From assembly GCA_951799445.1 (NCBI GenBank), contig OX637296.1, forward strand, positions 11,532,001 through 11,596,000: a DNA stretch of 64,000 bases. The letters run 5' to 3'. Shown here one piece after another: positions 24,141 to 34,850 of this stretch; position 1 is the stretch's first letter; each line of letters begins with the position of its first letter. Below the pieces are notes generated by a model. The model was not told the DNA's origin. It did no database searches and worked only from the letters and a program-made list of their open reading frames with translations. Made by a program: the position numbers and the translations under genes. The stretch comes from Pseudisothecium myosuroides. Lineage: Eukaryota > Streptophyta > Bryopsida > Hypnales > Lembophyllaceae.

Positions 24141-25094
24141 TCAGAAAGTCCTTTGCTTCAACATTTCCAGTGACACGTCCCAGAGTTTCGCAGCGTCCGC
24201 GGCGTCGAGCGCCTGCGGACTGCAACCAGGGGAACCCACTACGACACCGGGCACCACTTCCGCCTCGTTGTTGTCCTCGAAGTACCGCCCGCCAATGCCT
24301 TCCAGCAGCGGCGACGTCGCCAACCACACTTGCGTCGACGCCCCCTGTTCCACGCTTTTGTACTTCAAATTCTTCAAAAACTCTTCCATTTGGGGGTCGG
24401 GTTTCATGTGGCGTCCCAGGTTGGTTAGAATGGCGCCCGGGTGGCAGGCATTCACAGTGATGCCGTCCTTCGCCCACCGCTTGCTCCCTTCCACGGCGAA
24501 CAGCACGTTTGCCGTCTTCGACTGCCCGTACGCCTCGAAGTCGACGTACTTGCGATTCGAGTAGTGGATGTCGTCGAACACAACCGGGGAAACGGCGTGA
24601 CCCGAGGAGCTCACGGACACGACGCGTGCGTTCTTGGCCGCGGCGAGGGCGTCGTGGAGGCCCAGGGCAAGCTCGAAGTGACCCAGGTGGTTGGTGGCGA
24701 ATTGCTGCTCCCATCCCTCGGGGGTGAGCGTGAGCTCAGGGCCCGCCAAGATCCCCGCATTGTTCACCAGGATGTGCAACGGGCCTTTCCATGCTTTCGT
24801 GAACGCCGCGATGGATGCGTGGCTGTTGAGGTCAAGCGGCGCGACGAACACGTTCGTGTTGCCCGTCTTGGAGGTGATGTCCGTGGCGATTCGCTTGCCA
24901 GTTTCGACATCGCGGACTGCAAGTGTCACCTCGGCTCCTGCGGAAGCGAGCGCGCGGGCAGTCTCCACGCCGAGGCCCGAGGAGGCGCCCGTGACGATGG
25001 CGCGCTTGCGTGTGAGGTCGACGCTGGTTATGACTTCGGCCGCGGTGGAGTCTCGGGTGAAGTGCGTCGTAATGCGGGGAGCGCTGGACGTCAT
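24141..25094 (-). CDS. Short-chain dehydrogenase/reductase (SDR), duplicate 1, intronless
   Basis: This is a 317-residue NAD(P)-dependent oxidoreductase of the classical or extended SDR type (retinol-dehydrogenase/WWOX-like group). The Rossmann cofactor motif is TGASSGLG at 35-42, NNAG lies at 111-114, the catalytic serine region is VSVSSSGH at 159-166, and the catalytic YxxxK is YGQSK at 189-193. HPG at 218-220 is the usual post-catalytic motif. The substrate is unknown. The gene is a single exon with about 60-65% GC, against AT-rich surroundings. The C-terminal SPLLEGIGGRYFED resembles bacterial, especially actinobacterial, SDRs as I remember them; transfer is therefore possible but unproven. 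Relative to duplicate 2 it has changed ITSVDLTRK and NNAGILAGPE, where duplicate 2 keeps AGVDLKGK and NNAGIMA, closer to the family norm. It may thus be the derived copy. Confidence 0.92.
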   Translation of the reverse strand: MTSSAPRITTHFTRDSTAAEVITSVDLTRKRAIVTGASSGLGVETARALASAGAEVTLAVRDVETGKRIATDITSKTGNTNVFVAPLDLNSHASIAAFTKAWKGPLHILVNNAGILAGPELTLTPEGWEQQFATNHLGHFELALGLHDALAAAKNARVVSVSSSGHAVSPVVFDDIHYSNRKYVDFEAYGQSKTANVLFAVEGSKRWAKDGITVNACHPGAILTNLGRHMKPDPQMEEFLKNLKYKSVEQGASTQVWLATSPLLEGIGGRYFEDNNEAEVVPGVVVGSPGCSPQALDAADAAKLWDVSLEMLKQRTF

Positions 25095-26432
25095 GATTCT
25101 CGACCTGTTCTCACTCGCTCTCTGCCGCTATGCCTTCCGGAATTCCACCACAAGAATCCTCACGTACTCAGGAAAACAGGTGAAACAATCGCCCAACCTA
25201 CACTCCACAAATCAGAATGGCTAAAGTCGGTAACCTTTCTGTTGTCAGAGCGATCGCCACTACTTCCTCACAAGTTAAATTGCAATCACATTTCCAACGC
25301 CACAGAAATTCTAGTGGGAAGCAATGAGCAAATTCTACCAGCACCTCCGAATCTGAATCAGCTACCTCTCACCCTTTCGGAGAGCACTTAACTGCATTCT
25401 AATAGTTGCGAGTACGAAGTACTCCTGAATTCGAGGGGAAGTCTCTGGCTAGGCCTCTCAACTCACAGTAAAAATTGCGAATTATGCACAACAGAACTCT
25501 CACAATTGCAATTGTGCTCCGAGAGCTGAGATTATTAATCGGGCTGAGTGGATTTTACAGGAATGCTTGTGCGGAGCGTTGCTTGGAGGCCAATCCATTG
25601 GGGAGTCATGGATCCTTCCAAGGTGACTTCCACATCCTCAGGTATACTGTCACGTCTGCCGCTCTGCGGAATGGCACGCGTACGGTTAAAGTGCAGTAGG
25701 TGTTAGTATTCCCGTAACATTCTGCAGACGGACATAAGGTGGGTAAGAGCATGGCCCTGCGTGGAAGCTGCCTGCTACGACATGTTCTGCATGGGTTACA
25801 CAAAAGCTAAAAAAACTTCCCCAATGCTATCGTCACCTCCTAGGTTAGTTTCGTGGACTTGGCACTTCTTGGCTCCCGCATGGCAAAAATTGGTTCTTTG
25901 TTGTACCTTCCAAATTCTTCTGCAGTTTTTGGTCAACACTAATAATGGCAGATGCGCTCGCCACTCTTCTTGCATTGTTGCATTCTGTTTGTCTTCACTC
26001 GCTGTAGTTGCTCATGCTGCATCAGGAGGATGTAACATGGCCGATGTAACATGGCCGTTTAGGATTCCAAATATAGTTGTTGCATTGAGGTGCCTGAGAC
26101 GAGAAAAGTCATAGTGAGAATAAGGGACGGGAATACAAACTGCATGAATATTAGTTGGAAATTTGAAGAAGATTCTAATCCACACAAGAATGTGTTACAA
26201 ACAAATGTACCGTACATTGTTTTTTTCTCATTGGTACCAAAATTTTGAGCTTAGAGGTATTGGCGAAAGCATCGTAGTTCCTTGTTTAAAGTGAGAAAAT
26301 GACAAAAGAGGAAGACTTGAGACTTCACCAATGGCATGGAGGACAAATCCAATGGAGTATGTTGATTTACTTCTCAAGCAATGTGGATGTACATAGCAAG
26401 CACTGCTTGCATAAAATGAGAGTTTTGATCTA
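25095..26432. other. SDR upstream flank, copy 1
   Basis: About 460 bp upstream of the ATG are identical between the two copies up to about 25557, then indels accumulate. This block probably carries the promoter and 5' UTR. No TATA box stands out. An open frame at 25761-26114 is not maintained in the partner copy and is probably not a gene. Confidence 0.55.
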
Positions 26433-26440
26433 CCTTGAAG

Positions 26441-28444
26441 CTCGGGGGGGTCAGTGTGTAAAAAAATAAGGAGATAGGTGCGAACACCAAGTATTTTTTA
26501 GGGGGGTATTACTTTTTCTTTTTTTTTTTTAAACACGCTATCATTATATAATTTCCTACTTTTGGTTATTAGAGAAGGGGCTTGCATTACTTATAATTCT
26601 AAATTGATATGAATAAATGATATGGTAATTTAGATTAAAAAAAAAATTCTACTACAATTTTTGTCCTACATTAAATTTCTTTCAAACTTTCTTTTCTTTC
26701 CCCCACTAATGACTACTTACAACTAGAACTCAACAAAAAAGTGTAGTCAATACTACTTTTGTATCTTCCATAAAAATTGTCAATGACACTCATTTATTAG
26801 GGAGGGATCATATTATTGAATGCTATCAATTGAACTTTAGGTTTAGGTCCTTTTTACATGATTAATATGAATGATACAGAGATTGCTTTTTGATATCAAC
26901 TTTACTTTAACCTACATTGTTTGATTCAATGTACATGTCTTCACCGTATGTACAATAATATTTAAAAATTATTTTTGCACTATCATGGTAGTATGAAATC
27001 ATAGTATGAAATAGAATGCAAGAAATATTTTCGCACAATCATGTTAGTGTGCAATGCTAGTATGAAATAGAATGTCCTCATTGTGTTTACAAACACAATG
27101 AGTGAAAAAAAATGTGCTTATCATGTCTAGTTATGGAGACACAAACAAAAATGAGCTTGTACACCTAAACTCAAACATGCAATACTATAACTAATGGGAA
27201 AACTAGAAAGCCACTTGAAGCCAGCCACCGTCTACTATAGAAATTAGTAAAATCAAACACATGTGTCTACAATAAACATCCAAAACCGTCAGTATTAAGC
27301 AATTCAACATAGTTGGAGACACTTTTTCCTAAAAATAACATTTATGTAGTATTAGCAAGTAAAAATCATGAATATTAAAAAAAGAATAGATTTTTTGGAT
27401 GTGGTATGTAATTTCTATGATTTTTCAAAGTGCTAGCTCCCTAGACCACTGAAATTGTCACATAGGTAGACCCTAAATTGAAATTTGCAAAAATCCGTAG
27501 TTAGTAAATCAAAGTTAAGTATATGTCTTTCAAATGCGTCAACGAATCAAAAAAAGTTAAGCATTTGTAGGATACATTGATGAAAGTCTAAGGACACATT
27601 TAGTGATAAGCTAGGGTACAAGAATGGGAACAAGATCACTTTTGGGTGTTTCTATCTTACTTCAATTCAGAAACATCAACAATCAATCCTTAGGAGGAGG
27701 CCTTGTCCAAGCTGCCTGAAGCTATTGGACAACATAACTTTGACCCATGGGCTGCAATGAATTTCAAAAAAATAAATTTGGGCATGTCACACAAACATTC
27801 AACTCCAGTATAAATTTTAAAAAATAATGTGCAAAATTCAAACCGTATAACCCTACTCAGAGTTTTAAAAAGAGTGCAATGTTTGAAGTTCTCAAAAAAT
27901 TCTGGTAGAATTACCTTTTGGTGTTGACAGTATTTGTGTTTCCATTTTTAAGTCAAAATCATTCATTACAGATATAAGGATCATTCAAAATTGAAGTTAA
28001 TTGCAAAATTTTACAACCTCATAAGTTCTTGCAGGTACTAAATATGGTGTATGATGCAAGCTAGGATGTCTAAATTTTTAACAATATGTGATTAGCTCAT
28101 TTTCTAAGTTGCATGACAGCCACCTAAAGCCAACCAATGTCTACTACAAAAATGAGTAGAGTCTATAAAATTATTGAACACCTTGAATATGCCATTCACA
28201 AGGCAGCAGCATTTAATACTTTTGGCCAAAAAAAAGAATAAAAAGGGGGGTATCCTAGGTCTAATTTTTTTCTAATTGGACCTATTTTTCTATACCCTAT
28301 AGTAGTTTAAAGACATGTCATGGAATTTTTGTACCCTATAGTATAAAAAATCAAATTATAATTTTTATCTCAAATGTTTTTTAGGCACCCTATCATTTGT
28401 TCGCACGTAGTTTTCTACTGCTACCGCTCACTACACCCCCCGAG
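26441..28444. mobile_element. 2.0-kb non-autonomous DNA transposon with 8-bp target-site duplication
   Basis: Ends CTCGGGGGGGTCAGTG and the inverted CACTACACCCCCCGAG form an imperfect 16-bp terminal inverted repeat. CCTTGAAG flanks both sides (26433-26440 and 28445-28452). The other duplication copy has an empty, slightly diverged site (CTACCTTGAGCAAG near 36040). No transposase frame is present. An 8-bp duplication fits hAT-like or similar superfamilies. A sub-terminal segment is repeated inside (about 27205 and 28100). A partial relative lies at 46165-47068. Confidence 0.85.
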
Positions 28445-28699
28445 CCTTGAAGCAAGACCCCAAGGCTTTTGTAGAGACATTGTTTTCTCCAATGTTGAAT
28501 CATAGAATCAACTGCCAGTGTTCCACTGATCGAGCCATTTGGATTCCTACATGTACTGGAATAGTCAACACCACCCACTTTGAAGCAAAATCCACAAGCT
28601 TGATAGCTTGATATATTCTCAATTGTAGTGTCTCCAAGGAAATTGTTGGCAATTAGTTATGCCACAAGGACTTAGTTAATCAACACCACCCGCACGGAG

Positions 28700-29050
28700 T
28701 GAGAATTTTGATTTGTTTTGAAGCAAGATCCAAATGTTTGATAGCAACATTTGTATTATCAAATATTGTATCTTGCAAAAAACTACCAAGTGTGCAAAAC
28801 CTCCAAAGGCTTGATGGCGACATTTGTGTTATCAAACATTGTAGCCTACAAGAACCTATTAGGTGTGCAAATCTTCTAAAGGAAAACTGCCAAGTGTGCA
28901 AAACCTCCAAAGGCTTGATAGCGACATTTGGGTTATCAAACATTGTAGTCTACAAGAACCTATTAGGTATGCAAATCTTCCAAAGGTCTGATAGCGACAT
29001 TTGGGTTATCAAATATTGTAGCGCGTAAGAACGTGCCAAGTATGCAAAAC
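28700..29050. repeat. Tandem repeat, about 83-bp unit, about 4 units
   Basis: Repeats of GGCTTGATAGCGACATTTG followed by GTTATCAAACATTGTAG and CAAGAACCTATTAGG. Frames shift between units, so it is not coding. The homologous array in copy 2 at about 37255-37475 has about three units. Confidence 0.7.
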
Positions 29051-29329
29051 CATTGTCCGGGGCAAGGGCATAGAATATAATGAGAGAAAAAAAGGATTTG
29101 ATAGAAAGTTGCATGTATGGATTGAAAGGACCTCAATTAACGAAGGTAGAAACAAACGAAAAACCTCAATATTAAAAGAAAGTGTTTTATTTCTCCCTAA
29201 AGACGCTAATGACAAACGAGATGACAAACTGAGTGGCCCAAGATTTTATTTTTCACATTAATTAGTGTACTGTATGTCATTGCTACAATAAAAATAAAAG
29301 TAATCTTCTACTTTTTTAATTTATGAAAA

Positions 29330-29460
29330 CTTTAGAATTCGATATCTTCTCTTTCATAAGTTGGAACTCTATGTAACAAAGCTCTTGCATCCTTCTTTGT
29401 TGAGGGCTTTCAAATGATACCAAGAACGTGAATGGGGGATGCACAATCCATGATTTGTTT
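29330..29460 (-). repeat. Dispersed repeat R1, diverged copy b
   Basis: GAGGGCTTTCAAATGATACC and the following GGGGGATGCAC match the R1 consensus in inverted orientation relative to the copy at 10880. Its homologue in the other duplication copy is at about 37745-37880. Confidence 0.55.
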
Positions 29461-30323
29461 AGAAAATTTTTAGAGGTCCTCCAATTGATTTCCTCCTTCT
29501 ACAAAAATGAACCATTTTTTTTCTATGGGCATTGGTTGTATCCTTTGATTTACAAAAAGTATTGGTTTATTTCCTCCAATTTCCATTTTTCACCAACTAA
29601 TTTTCTCCAAGTTGAAATTGGCACTGGCTAAGTTGCCAATTCCTATAATATATAGAAAATCAATTTGAAAATGAGAACACTAATTAATACTGCATCCTTA
29701 GCAAGAATTCAACTTGGTAGAGCCTTTCACCATTTGAAGACCAAAAATCTTTCCAACCTGTGCAATATGGAGTTGAAGATGGTTATGAAAAGGTTGCGTG
29801 AAATCAAAAGAGTTTATGAAGTACCAATTTCACCTTCTTCAAATGTTTTTTCTATTGCCCCTGCAAGGTACCGGCACTCATGATTTGTATATAAATGGCA
29901 ATGGATTCTTATATAAATGAACTACACAAAATAGTGAAATTAGGTTATCTTAACAATTAGGTTGCCTTATCCTAAAAAAGTTACTTTACAAGCTATCAAA
30001 GGCAACAATTATTCTTATAGATATTTTCATTTGTTCACATGGAGGTTCATGAGTCCCAATTACAAGAATACCTAATTCAAAAGTAGCGCATTCTTATATA
30101 ATAATGATAAATATTTATATAGTTTCAAATGTCAAGAAATTAGTATGGGCAACCTAATTTCACTAATTTGTCTAGGCGAATCTATGGCCTTGAAGCAATG
30201 GTATCCCTTATTCAAGGCCTTGGATTTGTATATAAATGAATTAGTTTTGGAAGCCACAGGCTCTGGGTGAGTTAAGTAAGTTTTTTTATTTTTTTATTTT
30301 TTTATTATTATATTTTTTCAAAA

Positions 30324-30526
30324 TCTAGTCGTAACATTTAGTAGCATTATGTAACTCTGCCTTGGTTCTACAGTGTTGGGTGTAGAATATCCCACACCCA
30401 ACAGCCTCTACATCCTCTACTTGTCAATAGTTACTGATGAAAGACGGTTGAGTGCGGAATATTTCACATCCAACACTATAGAACAAAGGGAGTACTACAT
30501 AATGCTACTGAATGTTATGGTCTAGC
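30324..30526. mobile_element. MITE with TAACATTCAGTAGCATTATG ends
   Basis: The left end GTAACATTTAGTAGCATTAT and the right end ATAATGCTACTGAATGTTAT are inverted repeats. TCTAG occurs on both flanks and may be the target duplication. Inside are partly palindromic segments around TGGGTGTAGAATATCCCACA. A larger relative sits at 41661-42898. Confidence 0.7.
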
Positions 30527-30888
30527 TTTGATTCTTTTGTTGGTTACTTTTAAAATTTCAGAGTTCAGATTTTAGACTGTGAGTTCATCTGCTTGGAGAT
30601 TGGTACCTAGGACATTTGACCCTCACCTAGCCAAGTAGTAACCACTAAATTTTTTTCTACAGTGGCTAAAATCTTGCAAGTATTAGAAGGAGGTGGCAAA
30701 TATCCTCCAAATATTTGAGGCACCAGTTGATTTCCAGTCCTAAAAACTTGTACCCAGTTTTACATCCTTTAATTTCAAAATGCAACCAATTTTTTTGCCC
30801 ACTTCCATTGGCTAACTTTGAACTAGATGCTGACTTTTTTCGATCATTAATGAGATTTTATTGTAACAAACAAAACAAACAACCTCAC

Positions 30889-31727
30889 TTAACCCCTAAA
30901 GGACCTAGGCCTTTTTTTTCTGCCGAAAAACACTGAAAACTGCCATTTCTATAGCAAAGAGTAAAAAATAATTTGTTTGACAAGGTGTTTGACAAGTTTT
31001 GTTTCTGCTCCATTTCAAACTTTTTAAAATTATCAAAAATTCAAAGAATAATTGCAACTGAAATCTTCATGTGTTCGAATCCAAATAACACAATATGGTG
31101 TGTTTTTCATATATATATATATATATATAAAATTTAAATTATAAAATTATGTTTCACATTCTATCTTTCACTTATGGTAAAGTTTATAGATTATTTTATA
31201 TATATTGTAATTAATATAATTTGATTTTCTCCAATCTTCAGCTTAAAAAAATCACAATAATTTGATTTATCCATCAAATTTATTAAAGAAAACAAATAAA
31301 TAGAAAGTGCATTTTTCCACTAGCAAAAACTAGCAAAATTTTATACATCTATCAAGTAAAAGGATAAATTTGGTTTGATAATTGAATTTGACTTCAATGT
31401 CTTTGTTGTAGTTGTTTTGGGTGTAAAAAATATAATAATCAATTGAAATCTTTTCACACTTATTTCCATTGCTACTTATACCTCATGAGAAAATTTCAAA
31501 TCATTTTGATTGTTTTATCTATTTTTACTTATTTATGTTCAATTTTTGCAACAAAAATGATAACAATTATATTGTCAAATACAAATTTCTCACAGTGATA
31601 TACAATTCATAGTTTCAAGTAATAAAAATAAAAGAATTTTGTTTGGATACAATATAAAAGGCTAAATTTATCTCAGATAGGAAGTTTGACCATAATTTCA
31701 CAATGGATCAAGTCCTTTAGGGGTTAA
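30889..31727. mobile_element. TTAA-targeted element (piggyBac- or Kolobok-like MITE), complete, 831 bp
   Basis: The element is bounded by TTAA at 30889-30892 and 31724-31727. Its ends are CCCCTAAAGGACC and GTCCTTTAGGGG, inverted. The left 75 bp also match the inverted right end of the element at 36336, through CTGCCATTTCTAT and GCAAAGAG. No transposase frame is present. An (AT)n tract lies near 31110-31128. Confidence 0.8.
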
Positions 31728-31940
31728 GGAAGGCATGGGATTTCATCTTTCAAAAATCATTGTAAAAAATTCCATTCACAAACAATTACAGAATTAGAGT
31801 ATATAGAGAGATGCATTCTGAAGTTCAAGTCCATGGACACGCGGAAACTCACCGCAGAACTGTAGACCAAGCACTGTTGATTCTCTTGCAAAGTTAGACC
31901 TCTTGTTTCAATCAAATTAAATTAATCTTGGATTCATGCA

Positions 31941-32104
31941 TATCCTACATGAAGGTCAGATTTGGCAGAAATTAAGTCATTTTTGTAAAAAAAAAGTGCC
32001 ACATGTCATCTTGTGACTGGTGCAAGGTGACATGGACCCCAAGAATTTGACGTGGAAACTCAATTCCGGCACCTGACTACCAAATCAGACCTTCACGTAC
32101 GGTA
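31941..32104. mobile_element. 160-bp MITE with TA target-site duplication
   Basis: The inverted ends are TCCTACATGAAGGTCAGATT and AATCAGACCTTCACGTACGG. The partner copy reads GATTCATGCATACTTTGG without the element, so the insertion duplicated TA. This fits Tc1/mariner-type (Stowaway-like) MITEs. Confidence 0.85.
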
Positions 32105-33896
32105 CTTTGGTATCAAGATGGTTTATGGTTTGGACTTTGGAAGTTATCCCTGTTATTGTTTTGAGGAGGACCTTGATTTCAGGTTAATTTGAATCCAAGG
32201 GTCTTTCAGTCAAGTTGTTGCTAAAGATACTTTTTTGGCTTGAGTTTGGGTCAATCATCATCTAGGTCAATCACCTGCAATCAAACTGTTTTATGAAACA
32301 TCTTGTAGACTCCAGCTGATCCCAATATGAGTCTTATCACAGGACGTGCCGCATTGATCACATGTGTACGCAACATCTGAAAACATAATAAGAGAATAAC
32401 GAGAATGAGTTGTGAGTGTGCAGCACAGAGTGGACTTCGTCTCTAAGAGTCACTGGCTCAAGGAAGTTGCGCAGTGAGATAAGAATTTGGAGTGATGTTG
32501 TAAGTTTATTTTGTGAATTTGATATGAGGGAGCAGTGAGATGCAATGCATCTCTACAGTTGACATCATATTATATTCTACAGCTTCCATTGTTGCAAGGC
32601 TTATTTTTTTAGAATCTGCGTCACTTGCACGTTCAGGTGTAAGTTGCTGAATCTGTCATCACATGTAAGATGGGCAAAGGAGGTTTATTTGCATTCAACA
32701 CATCAAGAGAGTGTTTTGTGTGCGAACTTTAGAGAGGACCCTGCAAGAGCATGGAACGGCGCTGTCTGGAGTCGTAAGGTTTTTGTAGCAGTAAGTAAAA
32801 TTCAGCTGCGCTCATGAGTGACCCAATTCGAACGAAAAATGGTGCAGTAGCACCAATTAATTGTGCCTGCGCGTTTTCTTATGTCCAATTTCATTCTGTG
32901 GTCATGCAAGACGGGTCTCGGACGCGGCAGATGTCGGTTGAATCCACAAGATGGGAATTGGAAGGGTGGGCAGCAGCCCTGTCATTATTCTGTCAGGAGA
33001 CAACGTTGCGGAGCTTCAAATTCTCTTGTGTACCGGGTATGCTAAGACCGTGCTCAGTACCCGGAGAGATTGCATTCCATTCTGGCAATTGGAAGAGCCC
33101 CGTCACCAATCGATTGCTACAATGTAAGGATTTCTCAGAGTCACAACATGCCGTCGTAGCAATCGATCATCTGGACAGTCCACGGTTCCACGGATCGCGG
33201 ACTTTGGTCGTATTGGTGCATCACATCCGGTGAGTGGACATTCCACGCTATATATATGAGTGTTTTTGTTCTGGGGCCATTCAGAAGGTGTTCAAGACCT
33301 CCATCTCCCGCAAGCAGGGGAGAATCGGTCCAACCGGTGCGTCACATTCGGTGCATGATAATAAATTGATACTAACAATCTGGAGTTGCGAAACTGGACT
33401 TATAGACGAAGAAGAACAGAACCTGTTGCGATGCAACATTACTCGTGCATCTTCTTTCAAATACCGACAAGACTCATCAAAATTCCAACTGTGTAAACCT
33501 GAAATATTGACAGCTCTAGCGATGCAACTAAATTCTACACAATTGGACTCATCTATCCTAAGCCGTAAAACCATACGTGGCACCTTTCCATATGTGCATT
33601 GCCCATCGCAACCGGTGATTCCCTAGCAACTTTGAAACTCAAGTTGCAATAATACGAACCCTGAGCCCTCAGATCCTTACTGGGTAGCTTTCAGGTGTGC
33701 TTTCAGGTGTAGTTACCAAACCCAGTGGAACATCAACTGGACCCGCTGTCAATTGCGCAATTTCTCGACCGGTTCATGGGTTGCTCGCGCCTTCAGCAAG
33801 TTTCCAAAAATCAGACAGTCCTTCGCTTCACCGTTTCTAGACCGGTTTTATTAGAGTTGAACTTACTAAGGTTACGGGAGCGCATTTCCCAGAGAA

Positions 33897-34850
33897 TCAG
33901 AAAGTCCTTTGCTTCAACATTTCCAGTGACACGTCCCAGAGTTTCGCAGCGTCCGCGGCGTCGAGCGCCTGCGGACTGCAACCAGGGGAACCCACTACGA
34001 CACCGGGCACCACTTCCGCCTCGTTGTTGTCCTCGAAGTACCGCCCGCCAATGCCTTCCAGCAGCGGCGACGTCGCCAACCACACTTGCGTCGACGCCCC
34101 CTGTTCCACGCTTTTGTACTTCAAATTCTTCAAAATCTCTTCCATTTGGGGGTCGGGCTTCATGTGGCGTCCCAGGTTGGTTAGAATGGCGCCCGGGTGG
34201 CAGGCATTCACAGTGATGCCGTCCTTCGCCCACCGCTTGCTCCCTTCCACGGCGAACAGCACGTTTGCCGTCTTCGACTGCCCGTACGCCTCGAAGTCGA
34301 CGTACTTGCGATTCGAGTAGTGGATGTCGTCGAACACAACCGGGGAAAAGGCGTGACCCGAGGAGCTCACGGACACGACGCGTGCGTTCTTGGCCACGGC
34401 GAGGGCGTCGTGGAGGCCCAGGGCAAGCTCGAAGTGACCCAGGTGGTTGGTGGCAAATTGCTGCTCCCATCCCTCGGGGGTGAGTGTGAGCTCAGGGAGC
34501 GCCATGATCCCCGCATTGTTCACCAGGATGTGCAACGGGCCTTTCCATGCTTTCGTGAACGCCGCGATGGATGCGTGGCTGTTGAGGTCAAGCGGCGCGA
34601 CGAACACGTTCGTGTTGCCCGTCTTGGAGGTGATGTCCGTGGCGATTCGCTTGCCAGTTTCGACATCGCGGACTGCAAGTGTCACCTCGGCTCCTGCGGA
34701 AGCGAGCGCGCGGGCAGTCTCCACGCCGAGGCCCGAGGAGGCGCCCGTGACAATGGCGCGCTTGCCTTTGAGGTCGACGCCGGCTATGACTTCAGCCGCG
34801 GTGGAGTCTTGGGTGAAGTGCGTCGTAATGCGGGGAGCGCTGGACGTCAT
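33897..34850 (-). CDS. Short-chain dehydrogenase/reductase (SDR), duplicate 2, intronless
   Basis: This is a 317-residue SDR paralogue of the gene at 24141-25094, with no indels and about 17 nucleotide differences in the coding region. All catalytic and cofactor motifs are intact: TGASSGLG 35-42, NNAG 111-114, SSSGH 162-166 and YGQSK 189-193. Differences from duplicate 1 include Q14, AGVDLKGK at about 23-30, M116 and L118 after NNAG, V152, F168 and I239. Several of these match the usual SDR consensus better, so this copy looks closer to the ancestral form. The last 240 bp of coding sequence and about 460 bp upstream of the ATG are identical in the two copies. Single exon and GC-rich. Both genes look intact and could be expressed; substrate unknown. 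Confidence 0.92.
   Translation of the reverse strand: MTSSAPRITTHFTQDSTAAEVIAGVDLKGKRAIVTGASSGLGVETARALASAGAEVTLAVRDVETGKRIATDITSKTGNTNVFVAPLDLNSHASIAAFTKAWKGPLHILVNNAGIMALPELTLTPEGWEQQFATNHLGHFELALGLHDALAVAKNARVVSVSSSGHAFSPVVFDDIHYSNRKYVDFEAYGQSKTANVLFAVEGSKRWAKDGITVNACHPGAILTNLGRHMKPDPQMEEILKNLKYKSVEQGASTQVWLATSPLLEGIGGRYFEDNNEAEVVPGVVVGSPGCSPQALDAADAAKLWDVSLEMLKQRTF

Larger units (their letters stand above)
21070..30260. repeat. Tandem segmental duplication, copy 1
   Basis: It is collinear with about 30978-38710 in the same orientation. Landmarks include GACAAGTTTTGTTTCTGCTC (about 21079 and 30984), both SDR genes (offset exactly 9756) and the right-hand segment ending near GAAGCCACAGGCTCT. 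Copy 1 alone has a 2004-bp transposon at 26441-28444 and a segment of about 300 bp at 23392-23690. Outer parts are roughly 85-92% identical by eye, while the SDR block is nearly identical. Confidence 0.9.

Noticed and set aside
24055..25391. Long open frames overlapping the SDR genes on the plus strand and in other minus frames (also at 33811-35147)
   Set aside because: They arise from the GC-rich composition of the SDR coding strand. They lack family motifs, while the SDR frame carries all catalytic motifs.
25761..26114. 117-codon plus-strand frame next to SDR copy 1
   Set aside because: The homologous region in copy 2 does not keep the frame and no family is recognisable.
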